Shown: positions 16,470 through 26,300 of the stretch, one piece after another | How positions within the stretch are numbered: the first letter of the stretch is position 1 | How the letters are laid out: the number at the start of each line of letters is the position of its first letter | Assembly: GCF_000419525.1 (NCBI RefSeq) | Contig: NZ_ATTE01000001.1 | Location: 930,001-994,000 of the forward strand | From: Leucothrix mucor DSM 2157 | Lineage (GTDB): Bacteria > Pseudomonadota > Gammaproteobacteria > Thiotrichales > Thiotrichaceae | Length of the DNA: 64,000 bases | Reading direction: 5' to 3' | Position numbers and translations under genes: made by a program | The notes under the pieces: model-generated | Told to the model about the DNA's origin: nothing | The model's database searches: none | Seen by the model: the letters and a program-made list of their open reading frames with translations, nothing else

Positions 16470-18683
16470 ATGAATACTCAAGCTCGCGATATCTTCTCGC
16501 ACCGTAAATACTGGCCGCACAAGTTTGGCCCTGCCACAGAACTACCCATGACTCGTGAAGAGATGGATATTCTGGGATGGGATTCCTGTGACATCATCAT
16601 TCTCACCGGCGATGCCTATGTCGATCACCCTAGTTTTGGTATGGCTATTATTGGCCGCCTGCTGGAATCGCAAGGCTTTCGCGTGGGCATTATCGCGCAA
16701 CCGAATTGGCATAACGTTGACGATTTTCAGCGCTTAGGCAAACCTAACCTGTTCTTCGGGGTTGCCTCGGGCAATATGGATTCGATGGTGAATCACTACA
16801 CCTCCGACCGTAAACGCCGCTCGGATGATGCCTACACGCCTAATGGTGAAGGCTTTAAACGCCCTGATCGTGCGACGATTGTTTACTCGCAGCGCGCCAA
16901 AGAAGCCTATAAAGGTGTGCCGGTTGTTATCGGTGGGATTGAAGCCAGCTTACGCCGTATCGCGCAGTATGATTATTGGTCTGAGAAAGTCCGTCGTTCT
17001 ATTTTGCCAGACTCCAAAGCCGATTTATTGGTATATGGAAATGCTGAGCGAGCGATTGTTGAAGTTGCGCATCGTTTAGCCGGCGGTGACAAGATTACGG
17101 ACATTACCGATATTCGCGGCACCGCGTTTATGCGCCAAGGCATTCCGGAAGGCTGGACCGTAATCGACTCCACCAGCATCGACGAGCCGGTCACACTGGA
17201 GCATCCTGAAGCCAATCCTTATATCGACACGACCAAGCAAAATGATTGCGAAAAAAGCAATACTGATGCGGTAGCCAAGATCGAAAAGGAAAATGAAGGC
17301 GCGGCGCAGGTGGTGTTCTTTGACCATCGCCCAAAAAATATTGATCGCGATACCAGTGTTATTCGTCTGCCATCCTATGATCAGGTAGTCGAAGATAAAT
17401 ACCTTTATGCGCATACCTCGCGCGTGTTCCACTTGGAAACCAATCCGGGTAATGCGCGGGCGTTGATTCAGCGTCACGGTAAGCGTGATGTGTGGCTAAA
17501 CCCACCGCCGATTCCGTTGAGTATGTCGGAATTCGATAAAGTATTTGAAATGCCGTATACCCGTAAGCCGCACAGCTCGTATGGCGATGCGACCAACCCC
17601 GCTTACAATATGATCCGTTTCTCGGTGAATATTATGCGTGGTTGTTTTGGTGGCTGTACGTTCTGCTCGATCACCGAGCATGAAGGGCGGATTATCCAAA
17701 GCCGTTCGGAAGATTCCGTTATTCGTGAAGTGGAAACCATCCGCGATACGGTGCCGGGCTTTACGGGTAATATTTCTGACTTGGGTGGCCCGACGGCGAA
17801 CATGTATCGTCTGGCTTGTAAGAGCCCGAAGATTGAAGCCTCTTGCCGTCGCTTGTCCTGCGTGTTCCCTGGTATTTGTAGCAATCTGAATACCAATCAC
17901 AAGCCGCTGATTAATCTGTATCGCCGTGCGCGTGCGTTGCCGGGTATTAAGAAGATCTTTATTGCCTCTGGTTTGCGTTATGACTTGGCGGTGGAAGATC
18001 CGGAATACGTAAAAGAGTTAGTCACGCATCATGTGGGAGGCTATCTGAAGATCGCTCCAGAGCATACCGAAGCACAGCCGCTGTCTAAAATGATGAAGCC
18101 GGGAATTGGCACTTATGATCGCTTTAAGCAGCTGTTTGATAAGTACTCGACTGAAGCGGACAAAGAGCAGTATTTGATTCCGTACTTTATCTCGGCGCAT
18201 CCGGGAACTACGGATGAAGATATGTTGAATCTGGCGCTGTGGCTGAAGAAAAGTAACTTCCGACCTGATCAGGTACAGGCATTCTTGCCAACACCGATGG
18301 CACTGGCCTCGGCGATGTACCACACGGAGTTGAATCCACTTAAGAAAGTTGACCGTAACTCTGAACGTGTAGGCAGTGTGCGTGATTCAGGGCAACGTCG
18401 TTTGCATAAAGCCTTGCTGCGCTACCATGCACCAGAAAACTGGCCGATTATTCGCCAAGCACTGAAAAAGATGGGCCGCGCTGAGTTGATCGGAAACGGC
18501 AAGCACCATTTAGTACCTGCCTGGGACCCAGCAACGCCACGGGCGAAATCAGATGGCGGAAGCGGTAGCGACTTGCACCACCGGATACGCGGTAAAGCAG
18601 GCAAAGGCGCTGCACCCTTTAAGGGAAAAGCAGGGCGCGGCGGTCGCGGTAAAGGCGGCGGTGCACCGGCTGGAAAACGTTAG
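16470..18683 (+). CDS. ygiQ: YgiQ-family radical SAM protein
   Basis: This is a 737-residue cytoplasmic protein. The N-terminal domain ([20 protein letters not shown]) matches the YgiQ family. The radical SAM cluster is C392, C396, C399 in CFGGCTFC. The start aligns with the usual N-terminus, with [14 protein letters not shown] at the expected distance. The tail after about residue 690 is rich in Gly, Lys and Arg and is probably disordered and nucleic-acid binding. The reaction of YgiQ is not known to me. A strong promoter lies only seven bases before the ATG, so translation is probably leaderless. Confidence 0.95.
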   Translation: MNTQARDIFSHRKYWPHKFGPATELPMTREEMDILGWDSCDIIILTGDAYVDHPSFGMAIIGRLLESQGFRVGIIAQPNWHNVDDFQRLGKPNLFFGVASGNMDSMVNHYTSDRKRRSDDAYTPNGEGFKRPDRATIVYSQRAKEAYKGVPVVIGGIEASLRRIAQYDYWSEKVRRSILPDSKADLLVYGNAERAIVEVAHRLAGGDKITDITDIRGTAFMRQGIPEGWTVIDSTSIDEPVTLEHPEANPYIDTTKQNDCEKSNTDAVAKIEKENEGAAQVVFFDHRPKNIDRDTSVIRLPSYDQVVEDKYLYAHTSRVFHLETNPGNARALIQRHGKRDVWLNPPPIPLSMSEFDKVFEMPYTRKPHSSYGDATNPAYNMIRFSVNIMRGCFGGCTFCSITEHEGRIIQSRSEDSVIREVETIRDTVPGFTGNISDLGGPTANMYRLACKSPKIEASCRRLSCVFPGICSNLNTNHKPLINLYRRARALPGIKKIFIASGLRYDLAVEDPEYVKELVTHHVGGYLKIAPEHTEAQPLSKMMKPGIGTYDRFKQLFDKYSTEADKEQYLIPYFISAHPGTTDEDMLNLALWLKKSNFRPDQVQAFLPTPMALASAMYHTELNPLKKVDRNSERVGSVRDSGQRRLHKALLRYHAPENWPIIRQALKKMGRAELIGNGKHHLVPAWDPATPRAKSDGGSGSDLHHRIRGKAGKGAAPFKGKAGRGGRGKGGGAPAGKR

Positions 18684-18730
18684 GTAATTCGCATTCAAAC
18701 AGCTAAAACCTTATTGCTGGAGTAAATGAA

Positions 18731-19102
18731 ATGGCTTTAATCTCTGCAACGACACAGTTATATCGCAAGTGCTTATTCGCATGTTTGTTGATAGGTAGTG
18801 CAGGGATTAGCTTTTTAGAACCGGCCTACGCGATTGTCGCAGGCGGGGTTCGCTCGGAGCCGGTGATCGTCTTTTTTGGTATACCTGCACCGCTGTTGAT
18901 AGGCTTTATTGTTATCAGTTTGGCGCTGCTGGCAATCTGGCTGATTACCCGTTCGATGATTTTTGCAGTGTTGTTTGCCATCATCGAAATCGGTGGACTT
19001 TCGGCAATGGCGAAAAGCGTTGGCTGGGATGTTGTAGAGGCTGATGTGGTTTGCCATATGTATGGGACACTGCCGACGTTTGAGGTAGTTGGTTCGATTT
19101 AG
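18731..19102 (+). CDS. Small inner-membrane protein
   Basis: I do not recognise the family. It is 123 residues with about three hydrophobic segments (roughly 13-35, 47-70 and 73-95) and a short C-terminal tail with one Cys. The first segment could be a signal peptide ending at PAYA. The ATG follows GGAG. It lies 47 bp after ygiQ on the same strand and is followed by a clear intrinsic terminator, so it may be the last gene of the ygiQ transcript. Confidence 0.6.
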   Translation: MALISATTQLYRKCLFACLLIGSAGISFLEPAYAIVAGGVRSEPVIVFFGIPAPLLIGFIVISLALLAIWLITRSMIFAVLFAIIEIGGLSAMAKSVGWDVVEADVVCHMYGTLPTFEVVGSI

Positions 19103-19122
19103 TTAGTTTGAATGAGTGATTT

Positions 19123-19157
19123 AAAAAGCCCCTGCATTGGTTTGTAGGGGCTTTTTT
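19123..19157 (+). terminator. Intrinsic terminator after the small membrane protein gene
   Basis: AAAAAGCCCCT and AGGGGCTTTTT pair around a 12-13 base loop, followed by a run of T. It closes the ygiQ region transcript. The A-run on the other side makes it potentially bidirectional. Confidence 0.85.
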
Positions 19158-19225
19158 ATGCCTGCTATTTTTCAATTAGTGCTCAGCGCTCCAAGTACTC
19201 AAACCTCATAGCACCCACCCAGCAA

Positions 19226-19294
19226 GGCCAATTATTCCATTAAACAAGCGCCTTACGACGTAGGAGTTGAAGCGTTTTCATGGAACAATTGGCC
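19226..19294. repeat. 69-bp palindromic repeat, copy A
   Basis: The 15-base arms GGCCAATTATTCCAT and ATGGAACAATTGGCC enclose a 39-base core shared with copies B and C. One arm pair is mismatched here; on the minus strand it would be G-U. Within the core, AAAC/GTTT extends the stem and CCTT..TAGG forms the tip (the other copies have a perfect CCTT/AAGG). It lies between a terminator and the osmoprotectant operon promoter. Confidence 0.85.
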
Positions 19295-19314
19295 GCCCCC
19301 AAAAACCTTATGAT

Positions 19315-19342
19315 TTGCTAACTGTCCTAAAACACTTAAAAT
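19315..19342 (+). promoter_or_regulatory. Putative promoter of the osmoprotectant operon
   Basis: TTGCTA (19315-19320) and TAAAAT (19337-19342) are 16 bp apart. The start of the binding-protein gene is 63 bp further on. The match is moderate. In E. coli the equivalent operon is RpoS-dependent, but that cannot be decided here. Confidence 0.4.
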
Positions 19343-19405
19343 ATAGCAACACTAAACCCCCGTCTCATTGACAACCAACCGACATCACACAGGAAGTACC
19401 CAATC

Positions 19406-20314
19406 ATGAACATCAAACGTGCTTTTGCCGCTGCTAGTATCAGTTTTGCACTCACCGGCGTCGCGCAGGCCGACATTGTGGTCTCGTCCAAGATCGACAC
19501 CGAAGGCGGCTTGCTTGGCAATGTCATCGCGCTTGCCTTAGAGGATGCCGGCTTACCCGTAGAGCGTCGCTTGCAGCTGGGCGGCACACAGGTTGTGCGT
19601 GAAGCTTTGCTGGCTGACCAGATTGACATTTATCCTGAATACACTGGCAATGCGGCGTTCTTCTTTAATGAAGCCGATAGCCCAATCTGGAAAGACGCCA
19701 AAGCCGCTTATGAGCGCGCTGCGGAGTTGGACGCTGAGAAAAACAAACTGACATGGCTGCAATCTGCGCCTGCTAATAACACGTGGGCCATTGCCCTGAC
19801 TGGTAAAGTCGCTGAAGAAAACAAGCTGACCACCATGTCCGAATTTGGTGCTTGGGTTGCGGGCGGTGGTGAAGTGAAGCTGGCCGCATCCACTGAATTT
19901 GTTTCCTCGCCAGCGGTACTGCCAGCGATGCAGGAAGCTTATCAGTTTAAGCTAACACCAGACCAAACCGTCGTGCTTTCAGGTGGCGATACGGCGGCAA
20001 CGATTCAGGCAGCAGCGCGCGGAACTTCCGGCGTGAACGCGGCAATGGCTTATGGTACTGACGGTGGCGTTGGGGCAACGGGCTTAGTGGTGATGGCAGA
20101 TGACAAGGGTGTGCAGCCGGTTTACGAGCCTGCGCCAGTGGTTCGCGATGCGGTATTAAAAGAATACCCTTCAATTGCTGAAGTGCTGAATCCGATTTTC
20201 GCTGAGCTGGATATGGCGACGCTGCAAAAGCTGAATGGCCGCATCCAAGTCGGTGGCGAACCCGCTGAAGCCGTGGCTCGCGATTACCTCACTCAAACTG
20301 GCGTGCTGGACTAA
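19406..20314 (+). CDS. osmF: Osmoprotectant (quaternary amine) ABC transporter binding protein, OsmF/YehZ-like
   Basis: The 302-residue periplasmic protein has a signal peptide cut near VAQA. The mature start IVVSSKIDTEGGLLGNVIAL and the motif DIYPEYTGNAAFFF are typical of the OpuBC/ProX-like glycine betaine or choline binding family. WLQSAPANNTWAIAL gives aromatic residues for the ligand cage. The ATG follows AGGAAG. It is the first of four genes in the order yehZ, yehY, yehX, yehW, identical to E. coli. The exact substrate (glycine betaine, choline or a related amine) is not readable. Confidence 0.9.
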   Translation: MNIKRAFAAASISFALTGVAQADIVVSSKIDTEGGLLGNVIALALEDAGLPVERRLQLGGTQVVREALLADQIDIYPEYTGNAAFFFNEADSPIWKDAKAAYERAAELDAEKNKLTWLQSAPANNTWAIALTGKVAEENKLTTMSEFGAWVAGGGEVKLAASTEFVSSPAVLPAMQEAYQFKLTPDQTVVLSGGDTAATIQAAARGTSGVNAAMAYGTDGGVGATGLVVMADDKGVQPVYEPAPVVRDAVLKEYPSIAEVLNPIFAELDMATLQKLNGRIQVGGEPAEAVARDYLTQTGVLD

Positions 20315-20325
20315 TCGCGGCGCTA

Positions 20326-21498
20326 ATGCCGGTGCGCGCCGCAGGTCCTCGTGTATCCGCGCCGGGCCTGTTGCTCGCACTGCTTGGATTTGCGGCGCTG
20401 CTTGCGCCGTTTATGACGCTGGCAGCCAATCGCATCGTTGCGGGTGAGGGCATCACCGCTTGGCAACTTGCAGGGCCGGAGGTGACATTACCTGGCTTGA
20501 CTGCGATTGTGGCCGGTTTGGTTCTTGGGATCTTTGCTGCATGGCCGCGTGTGCGGTTGGTGGGTGCAGCCTTGGGGTTGGCTGGTTTGGTTTGGCTGCT
20601 TTCCCAGAGCGCGCCGCAGCTATTGGAGGGAGCAGGGAGTTATGCTCGGGTTTCTCCAGGCTTAGGCTTTTGGTGCCTGTTAGCCGTTCTGATTTTGCTG
20701 ATGGCTGATGCTTTGACTAGCTTGTCACCGGGGCCATTTGCACGGATTGGTTTATTGCTGGCGATGCTGAGTTTGCTCGCCATTGTGCTTGGCTCTGGTC
20801 TGCTTTCCGATCTTTCAATCATGCAGGAATATGCCAGTCGCAAAGCCGCTTTTGGTGATGCTGCGCTGCGCCACCTTAGTCTTGCCTTCGGCTCTTTAGC
20901 GGCGGCAACTGTTATTGGTATTCCGCTTGGCATTCTCTGTTACCACGGCGAGAGGCTGCGCAAAATAGCACTTCCCGTGCTGAGCTTCCTGCAAACCATT
21001 CCATCGCTGGCGATGTTCGGCATTATGATTCCTTTGCTGGGTTGGGTTGCAAATACTTATACGGCGGCCAAGGCGATGGGAATTGCTGGAGTAGGTTTTG
21101 CCCCAGCCTTTCTAGCTTTATTGCTCTATTCACTGTTACCCGTTGTGGCGAATATGGTGGCCGGATTACAAAGCGCGCCTGAGAAAGCTCGCGATGCCGC
21201 GCGCGGAATGGGAATGACTGTATGGCAGCGGCTGATCCATGTTGAATTGCCGCTGGGTTTGCCGATGATTCTTGCTGGATTGCGCATCGCCTTGGTGCAA
21301 AATATCGGGCTGGTGGTGATCGCCGGATTAATTGGTGGTGGCGGCTTTGGCTCCTTTGTGTTTCAAGGGCTCAACCAGACAGCCACCGACCTGATACTAC
21401 TGGGCGCATTGCCCACCGTAGCGCTGGCTCTAACCGCCGCAATTCTTATGGATGTACTGGTCGAACTGACCAAACCGACATCAAGGAAAGCCTCATGA
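20326..21498 (+). CDS. yehY: Osmoprotectant ABC transporter permease, YehY-like
   Basis: This 390-residue inner-membrane protein has an N-terminal block of about four to five extra membrane helices. A BPD permease domain follows (about residues 180-385), with the ATPase contact loop around AARGMGMTVWQRLIHVELPL. The long N-terminal extension is characteristic of YehY and absent in YehW. It begins 11 bp after the binding-protein stop and its stop overlaps the ATPase start by four bases, so the operon is translationally coupled. Confidence 0.92.
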   Translation: MPVRAAGPRVSAPGLLLALLGFAALLAPFMTLAANRIVAGEGITAWQLAGPEVTLPGLTAIVAGLVLGIFAAWPRVRLVGAALGLAGLVWLLSQSAPQLLEGAGSYARVSPGLGFWCLLAVLILLMADALTSLSPGPFARIGLLLAMLSLLAIVLGSGLLSDLSIMQEYASRKAAFGDAALRHLSLAFGSLAAATVIGIPLGILCYHGERLRKIALPVLSFLQTIPSLAMFGIMIPLLGWVANTYTAAKAMGIAGVGFAPAFLALLLYSLLPVVANMVAGLQSAPEKARDAARGMGMTVWQRLIHVELPLGLPMILAGLRIALVQNIGLVVIAGLIGGGGFGSFVFQGLNQTATDLILLGALPTVALALTAAILMDVLVELTKPTSRKAS

Positions 21499-22430
21499 TC
21501 GAGATCGACAAGATAAGCAAACTCTATGATGGCAAGCCAGCGGTAGATGCGGTGTCGATGACGGTAGAGACGGCTTCCATTACCGTGATTGTGGGAACGT
21601 CTGGCTCAGGTAAAACGACGTTGCTACGGATGATCAATCGCTTAGTCGAGCCAAGCTCCGGCGACGTACGCATTAATGGCGAATCAATCCATGCAGTATC
21701 AAAAACGGCTTTGCGGCGGCGCATCGGCTATGCCATTCAAGGGCATGGCTTGTTTCCGCATTACACTGTCGGGCGCAATATCGGGACTGTGCCAACATTG
21801 CTAGGCTGGCCTCAGGACAAAATCAATGCACGCGTAGATGAGTTATTAGATCTGTTTTCAATGGAGCCCAGTCAATTTCGTGATCGCTATCCCGCCGAGT
21901 TATCGGGTGGTCAGCAACAACGGGTAGGAGTGGCGCGCGCACTTGCTTCGCGACCGGATCTGTTATTGATGGATGAACCCTTCGGCGCACTCGACCCCAT
22001 CATTCGGGCAAGGGCGCAGGAGGACTTACGACGCATACAACGCGCGCTCGGCTCAACCATTATGCTAGTCACACATGATATGGAAGAAGCCATTCAACTT
22101 GGCGATCGGGTAGCGGTAATGGATGCCGGGAAGCTAGTGCAATACGGCACACCCGCCGAAATTATCCAGCAGCCAGCAACCGAATTTGTAGCGAATATGG
22201 TGGGCGGCGTAGAGCGACCATTACGGCTTTTATCGTTATATCCAGTCTCTGATATTGTCGAGGAAGGAGCGGCAGACGGTGAGCCGCTGGAGGCAAATAC
22301 CAGCCTGCGTGATGCGCTGTCAATTTGCTTGTGGACGGGTAGGGAAGCACTGCCTGTGGTAAAAGAAGGCGTACTTTTAGGTCGGGTAACCTTAGATGCT
22401 ATCCGCGCCTGCGCTGAAGGTCCAAAATGA
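21495..22430 (+). CDS. yehX: Osmoprotectant ABC transporter ATP-binding protein, YehX-like
   Basis: This 311-residue protein powers the transporter. It shows Walker A GTSGSGKTT, the signature LSGGQQQR, Walker B LLLMDEPFGALD and the switch His in VTHDMEEA. After the ATPase (about residues 1-235) the C-terminal ~75 residues contain a single CBS-like segment (ALPVVKEGVLLGRVTLD). OpuA-type relatives carry two CBS domains that sense ionic strength, so regulation by ion strength may be reduced here. It overlaps both neighbours by four bases. Confidence 0.95.
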   Translation: MIEIDKISKLYDGKPAVDAVSMTVETASITVIVGTSGSGKTTLLRMINRLVEPSSGDVRINGESIHAVSKTALRRRIGYAIQGHGLFPHYTVGRNIGTVPTLLGWPQDKINARVDELLDLFSMEPSQFRDRYPAELSGGQQQRVGVARALASRPDLLLMDEPFGALDPIIRARAQEDLRRIQRALGSTIMLVTHDMEEAIQLGDRVAVMDAGKLVQYGTPAEIIQQPATEFVANMVGGVERPLRLLSLYPVSDIVEEGAADGEPLEANTSLRDALSICLWTGREALPVVKEGVLLGRVTLDAIRACAEGPK

Positions 22431-23182
22431 AGTTGGCGACAATATTTCGGGCAGCGCTGGTTGCACTGCTATTAGCACTGGTACTCAAACCGACGTGGTT
22501 TACCTGGGTTTTTGCACCCTTTGCGCCAGTTAATGGCCCGATTATTTATGAACGGGCATCGCTGCTCTCGTTGTCGCTCAGCCATTTGGGCTTGGTAGCG
22601 CTGGCTTCCAGCGTGGCAACATTAGTCGCGGTCGCCTTAGCCATTTTAGTCACCCGTCCAGCGGGCGCGGCATTTTTACCCTTATCGCGCACCATTACGA
22701 ATATGGGGCAAACCTTTCCGCCGGTTGCCGTACTGGCATTGGCTGTACCCGCACTAGGCTTTGGCGCAGGTCCAACTTTAGTGGCACTGTTTCTCTACGG
22801 CCTGTTGCCGATCTTCGAAAACGCAATCACCGGATTCTCAACCCTACCACCTGCAACCATGGAAGCCGCCCGAGGGCTCGGCCTAAGCCGCTGGCAACGA
22901 CTTACCCGAGTCGAACTACCACTCGCCATGCCCGTTATCCTAACCGGCATCCGCCTATCCGTAGTCATCGCACTTGGCACCGCCACCATCGGCTCGACCG
23001 TCGCCGCCAGAACCTTAGGTGAAGTCATCATCGCCGGATTACTCACAAATAACACCGCCTACGTACTACAAGGCGGCCTAATCGTAGGCCTCTTCGCCGT
23101 ACTCATCTACGACAGCCTAGTCCAACTAGAAGCCAAATTAGTCCAAAAATACTCCAACTCAAATCCTCACTCAAAAACATAG
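22427..23182 (+). CDS. yehW: Osmoprotectant ABC transporter permease, YehW-like
   Basis: This 251-residue inner-membrane protein has about six membrane helices and the permease contact loop AARGLGLSRWQRLTRVELPL. It completes the YehZYXW set, with two different permeases forming the channel. From about 22,800 to the stop the coding strand becomes very C-rich and G-poor, unlike the first half of the gene; see the findings. The reading frame is intact and the protein looks normal throughout. Confidence 0.92.
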   Translation: MKLATIFRAALVALLLALVLKPTWFTWVFAPFAPVNGPIIYERASLLSLSLSHLGLVALASSVATLVAVALAILVTRPAGAAFLPLSRTITNMGQTFPPVAVLALAVPALGFGAGPTLVALFLYGLLPIFENAITGFSTLPPATMEAARGLGLSRWQRLTRVELPLAMPVILTGIRLSVVIALGTATIGSTVAARTLGEVIIAGLLTNNTAYVLQGGLIVGLFAVLIYDSLVQLEAKLVQKYSNSNPHSKT

Positions 23183-23206
23183 AACCACCTAACCACCTAA
23201 CCACCC
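23183..23206 (+). repeat. Three tandem 8-mers directly after the yehW stop
   Basis: AACCACCT, AACCACCT and AACCACCC follow each other starting at the first base after the stop codon. The G-free tract sits in the C-rich zone before repeat copy B. Confidence 0.8.
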
Positions 23207-23222
23207 GCCATCCACATCACAA

Positions 23223-23291
23223 GGTCAATGATTCCATTAAACAAGCGCCTTACGACGAAGGAGTCGAAGCGTTTTCATGGAAACATTGGCC
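23223..23291. repeat. 69-bp palindromic repeat, copy B
   Basis: The arms are GGTCAATGATTCCAT and ATGGAAACATTGGCC. Compared with copy A, the eighth arm base changed T to G, and its partner changed A to C, keeping the pair. The third base T pairs with G as a wobble. The 39-base core differs from copy C at one base. It ends 10 bp before the stop codon of the convergent secreted-protein gene and 40 bp after yehW, where a terminator would be expected. Confidence 0.85.
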
Positions 23292-23301
23292 GCCCCAATA
23301 A

Positions 23302-26300
23302 CTACCGATCAATCACAACCTGATAACTCACAATCCCCTGCTGCCCACCCAGTAACGTCCCACTAAACTGCCACTGAATCCCCGCCCCACTAACCACCGG
23401 ATTACAACTCAAACTAGTCGGCGTACTCACACAAGCCGCCGAGCCACTGCTCAACTCCGTCATCACCGGCACTGAGTCATTAATCACCAAATCGTTAATC
23501 GCCCCACGGCCCGTATTTCGATAATGAATACGATAGCGCAAAGTCTCACCCGGCAGGGCAGTATTCAGTGTTTCCGTTTCAGGTGATCCCTGAGTCAAAT
23601 TCTGTACCTTCTTCACCAGTTTAAGACGCGATGCACCAACACTATTATCCGCAACCGCCGCTTGTTGCGCAGTGGTTATATCACGCACGGTCAACATTTG
23701 ACTGCCAGATAAACTATTCCCAGCATCAAACATCGCTGTCAGCGTTTGCAGGTATTGATCACCCGCTGGCGTATTGGCAGGCGCGAACACTTTATTAATC
23801 ACGCAGACCGGAACACCACCACTCACGGCGATTGGATTACTCAACGCCACACTGACTTCATTATCATTCAAAGTCCCACTACAATCGGCATCGAGATACA
23901 GCAAGCTCGACCATGCCGTATTGGTATTGCTTTGGGTAATACTGACATTGCCACTTAATGCGCTGCTAAAGCGGTGCGCATAAAAGGCCACATTGCCTGG
24001 CAGTATTTGCCCCTGATGGTCTGGCTCAAAGCGTACCGGACTAATATCACCAAAGTTTTGATTGGCAATTGATTCGCCGGCACTAAGTGTGAAAATAGTC
24101 CCAGCATTGAGGCTGGTTGAGCGATAGTTTGCAGGGTCTCTGGCAAATTCCACACCACAGTTTTTCGGGACAGGAGCTGTTTCATTGGCCGCTTCATAGA
24201 CTTGGTAGGAGCCAGCGTCTAACCCACTAAATCGGTATTCACCGCTACCGGTTGTTTGGGTGCTGACACAGGCGAGCGTATCGGTATTTAGTAGCACGAC
24301 GGTCACGCTGCCGATTCCCGACTCACCGGAGTCATAGCTCGCGTTGCTATTATCGTCATGATAAACGCGGCCGCTCACGCTCATTTTTCCGCTAATGGTA
24401 ATCGGATAATCCTCAACTTCACCGTCACGTTTTTCACCGCTAGGCTCTTCATTGCTTAAGCCTTTGCTGGTCAGTCGTAAGCGCAGGTGAGTATTGCCGG
24501 ACTGGCTATCCAATGGAATATCTGACCATTGCAAGGTGAGGTTAGCGCTATTAGTGCCATTGGCAATTTGCCTAATCGCCGCTTCATCGGGTTCGAAAAT
24601 GCCGTTTTGGTCGAAGTCGATCCAGCCAATTAATGTAGCCGCCGTGCCGCTTAAATTGGTGACATTGCTTGTTACACGGTATATGCGATCGGTTTCTTTC
24701 AGTGGCGAAAAGCTGCTGATACTGTCTTCGTCGTCGGTACCGGAGTTGTCATCGCCATCGCTATCGGGGCTGTATTGGCTGGCGGCTTCCTCATCAATGC
24801 TAGCGCCAAGTCGTAAGCTGGGAATGAGTGGGCCAACGTGGTGAGCGATGCCGTAACTGGCAGGCGCATCACCGAAGTCATTGAGAAAATCACAGTCTCT
24901 AACGGTCATATTATCAATGTAATAATCATTCCCTGTTTTCTCGTTGTTTACCGATGAAAGCACGATATCGGCACTGCTTGATGCGCCATTGGTAAAGGTA
25001 AATGAGTGAAGCTGCCAAGGCAGTGCCGAATTATCAGCGAGCAGCGGGCCAGTGGTGTACAGGATGTTGCCATCAACGGAGACGGTAATCTCATTGGGAT
25101 TGCCCGCGCGCTCAGAGTTAGCCGCCCAGAAGGAGTATTCGTATTGCGCAAAGGGCGTAAGCCCACTGAGTGTGAGGCTGATCTTCGTGGGATTGCCATC
25201 CGGATCAGCAACAAAAAAGCGTCCGGTCATGCCATATACAGGATCAACTACCGGCTCATGTTGTGAGGTATTTCTGGCGATGACTACATTGGAGACATAG
25301 GCGAATTGCCCGTGTAGGGGCGCGCCATCTGGGTTGTTGGTACTGCGCGACTGATATTGCCCATAAGTGCTGCCCGTCACCGCGCCAAGGTACGGATCGG
25401 TAGCAGGAGATTGCCCCGGATTGCCGTTTTCGGTGCCGAAGCTACCGGCATCAAACTGTGTGATTAAGTTATCGCTGCCTATCGCGCCACCTTCAGCAAC
25501 ACAGGCGCCGTTCGGTGGCTCGCTCATGGTTTGCTTGGCAATGCTCAGGATATAATCTTCAACTTCACCGTCGATTGCCGAGCCGGTAGCCGATGCGACT
25601 TCATTGGCATCGCTGGCGGTTCTTACGCGTACATAAGTCAGCGAAGGCATTAGCCCGATTAGGTTTGACCATTCCAGCGTGGCAACCCCGGCACCACAAG
25701 TGATGGGGTGATTATTGTTTTGTTCTGAGTCATCAAAAATGCCGTTATTATTAAAGTCGATCCAAGCGGTAACTGTACTGCTGACGCCTGAGCAGCTGAC
25801 ATCGACACTGTATTCTGTGCTGCTATCGAGTAGAACAGGGAAGTCAGCGACTCCATCTTCATCGTCGCTGCCGAGTGAGTCATCACCGTCGGCATTAATC
25901 TCTGACGGGCTGCTGGTTTCGGCATCGGGTGGCGTGCTGCCTAGGTAGACACTGCCGCCAATGGCGTGGCGGGCATGTCCGTAGCCGGTGTTTGCGGTTG
26001 GCGCATCGCCCCAATCTTCCTCTTGGCATAAGGCTGCTGAAATCGCGTAGTCATTTTCGAAGCGGTCACTGTTTGTGGTGGAAATTCGCAATTGGCTAGC
26101 CGCTTGCTGTGATTGCCAGATAAAGGCTTGGCTTTGGACGCTCGCAGCAGGGCCAGCTTCGACGTGGTAATCCAGTTGTCCGGTAGCCTGAACGGCTCCA
26201 TAAAAATAGCCACTCGGTGCGGTGTTTATTGGGCTGTAGAGCGAGCCATCTAAAGCGCTAAAGCCATCAATCTTGCCATCGCCGCTCAGCGTTGCCGCGT

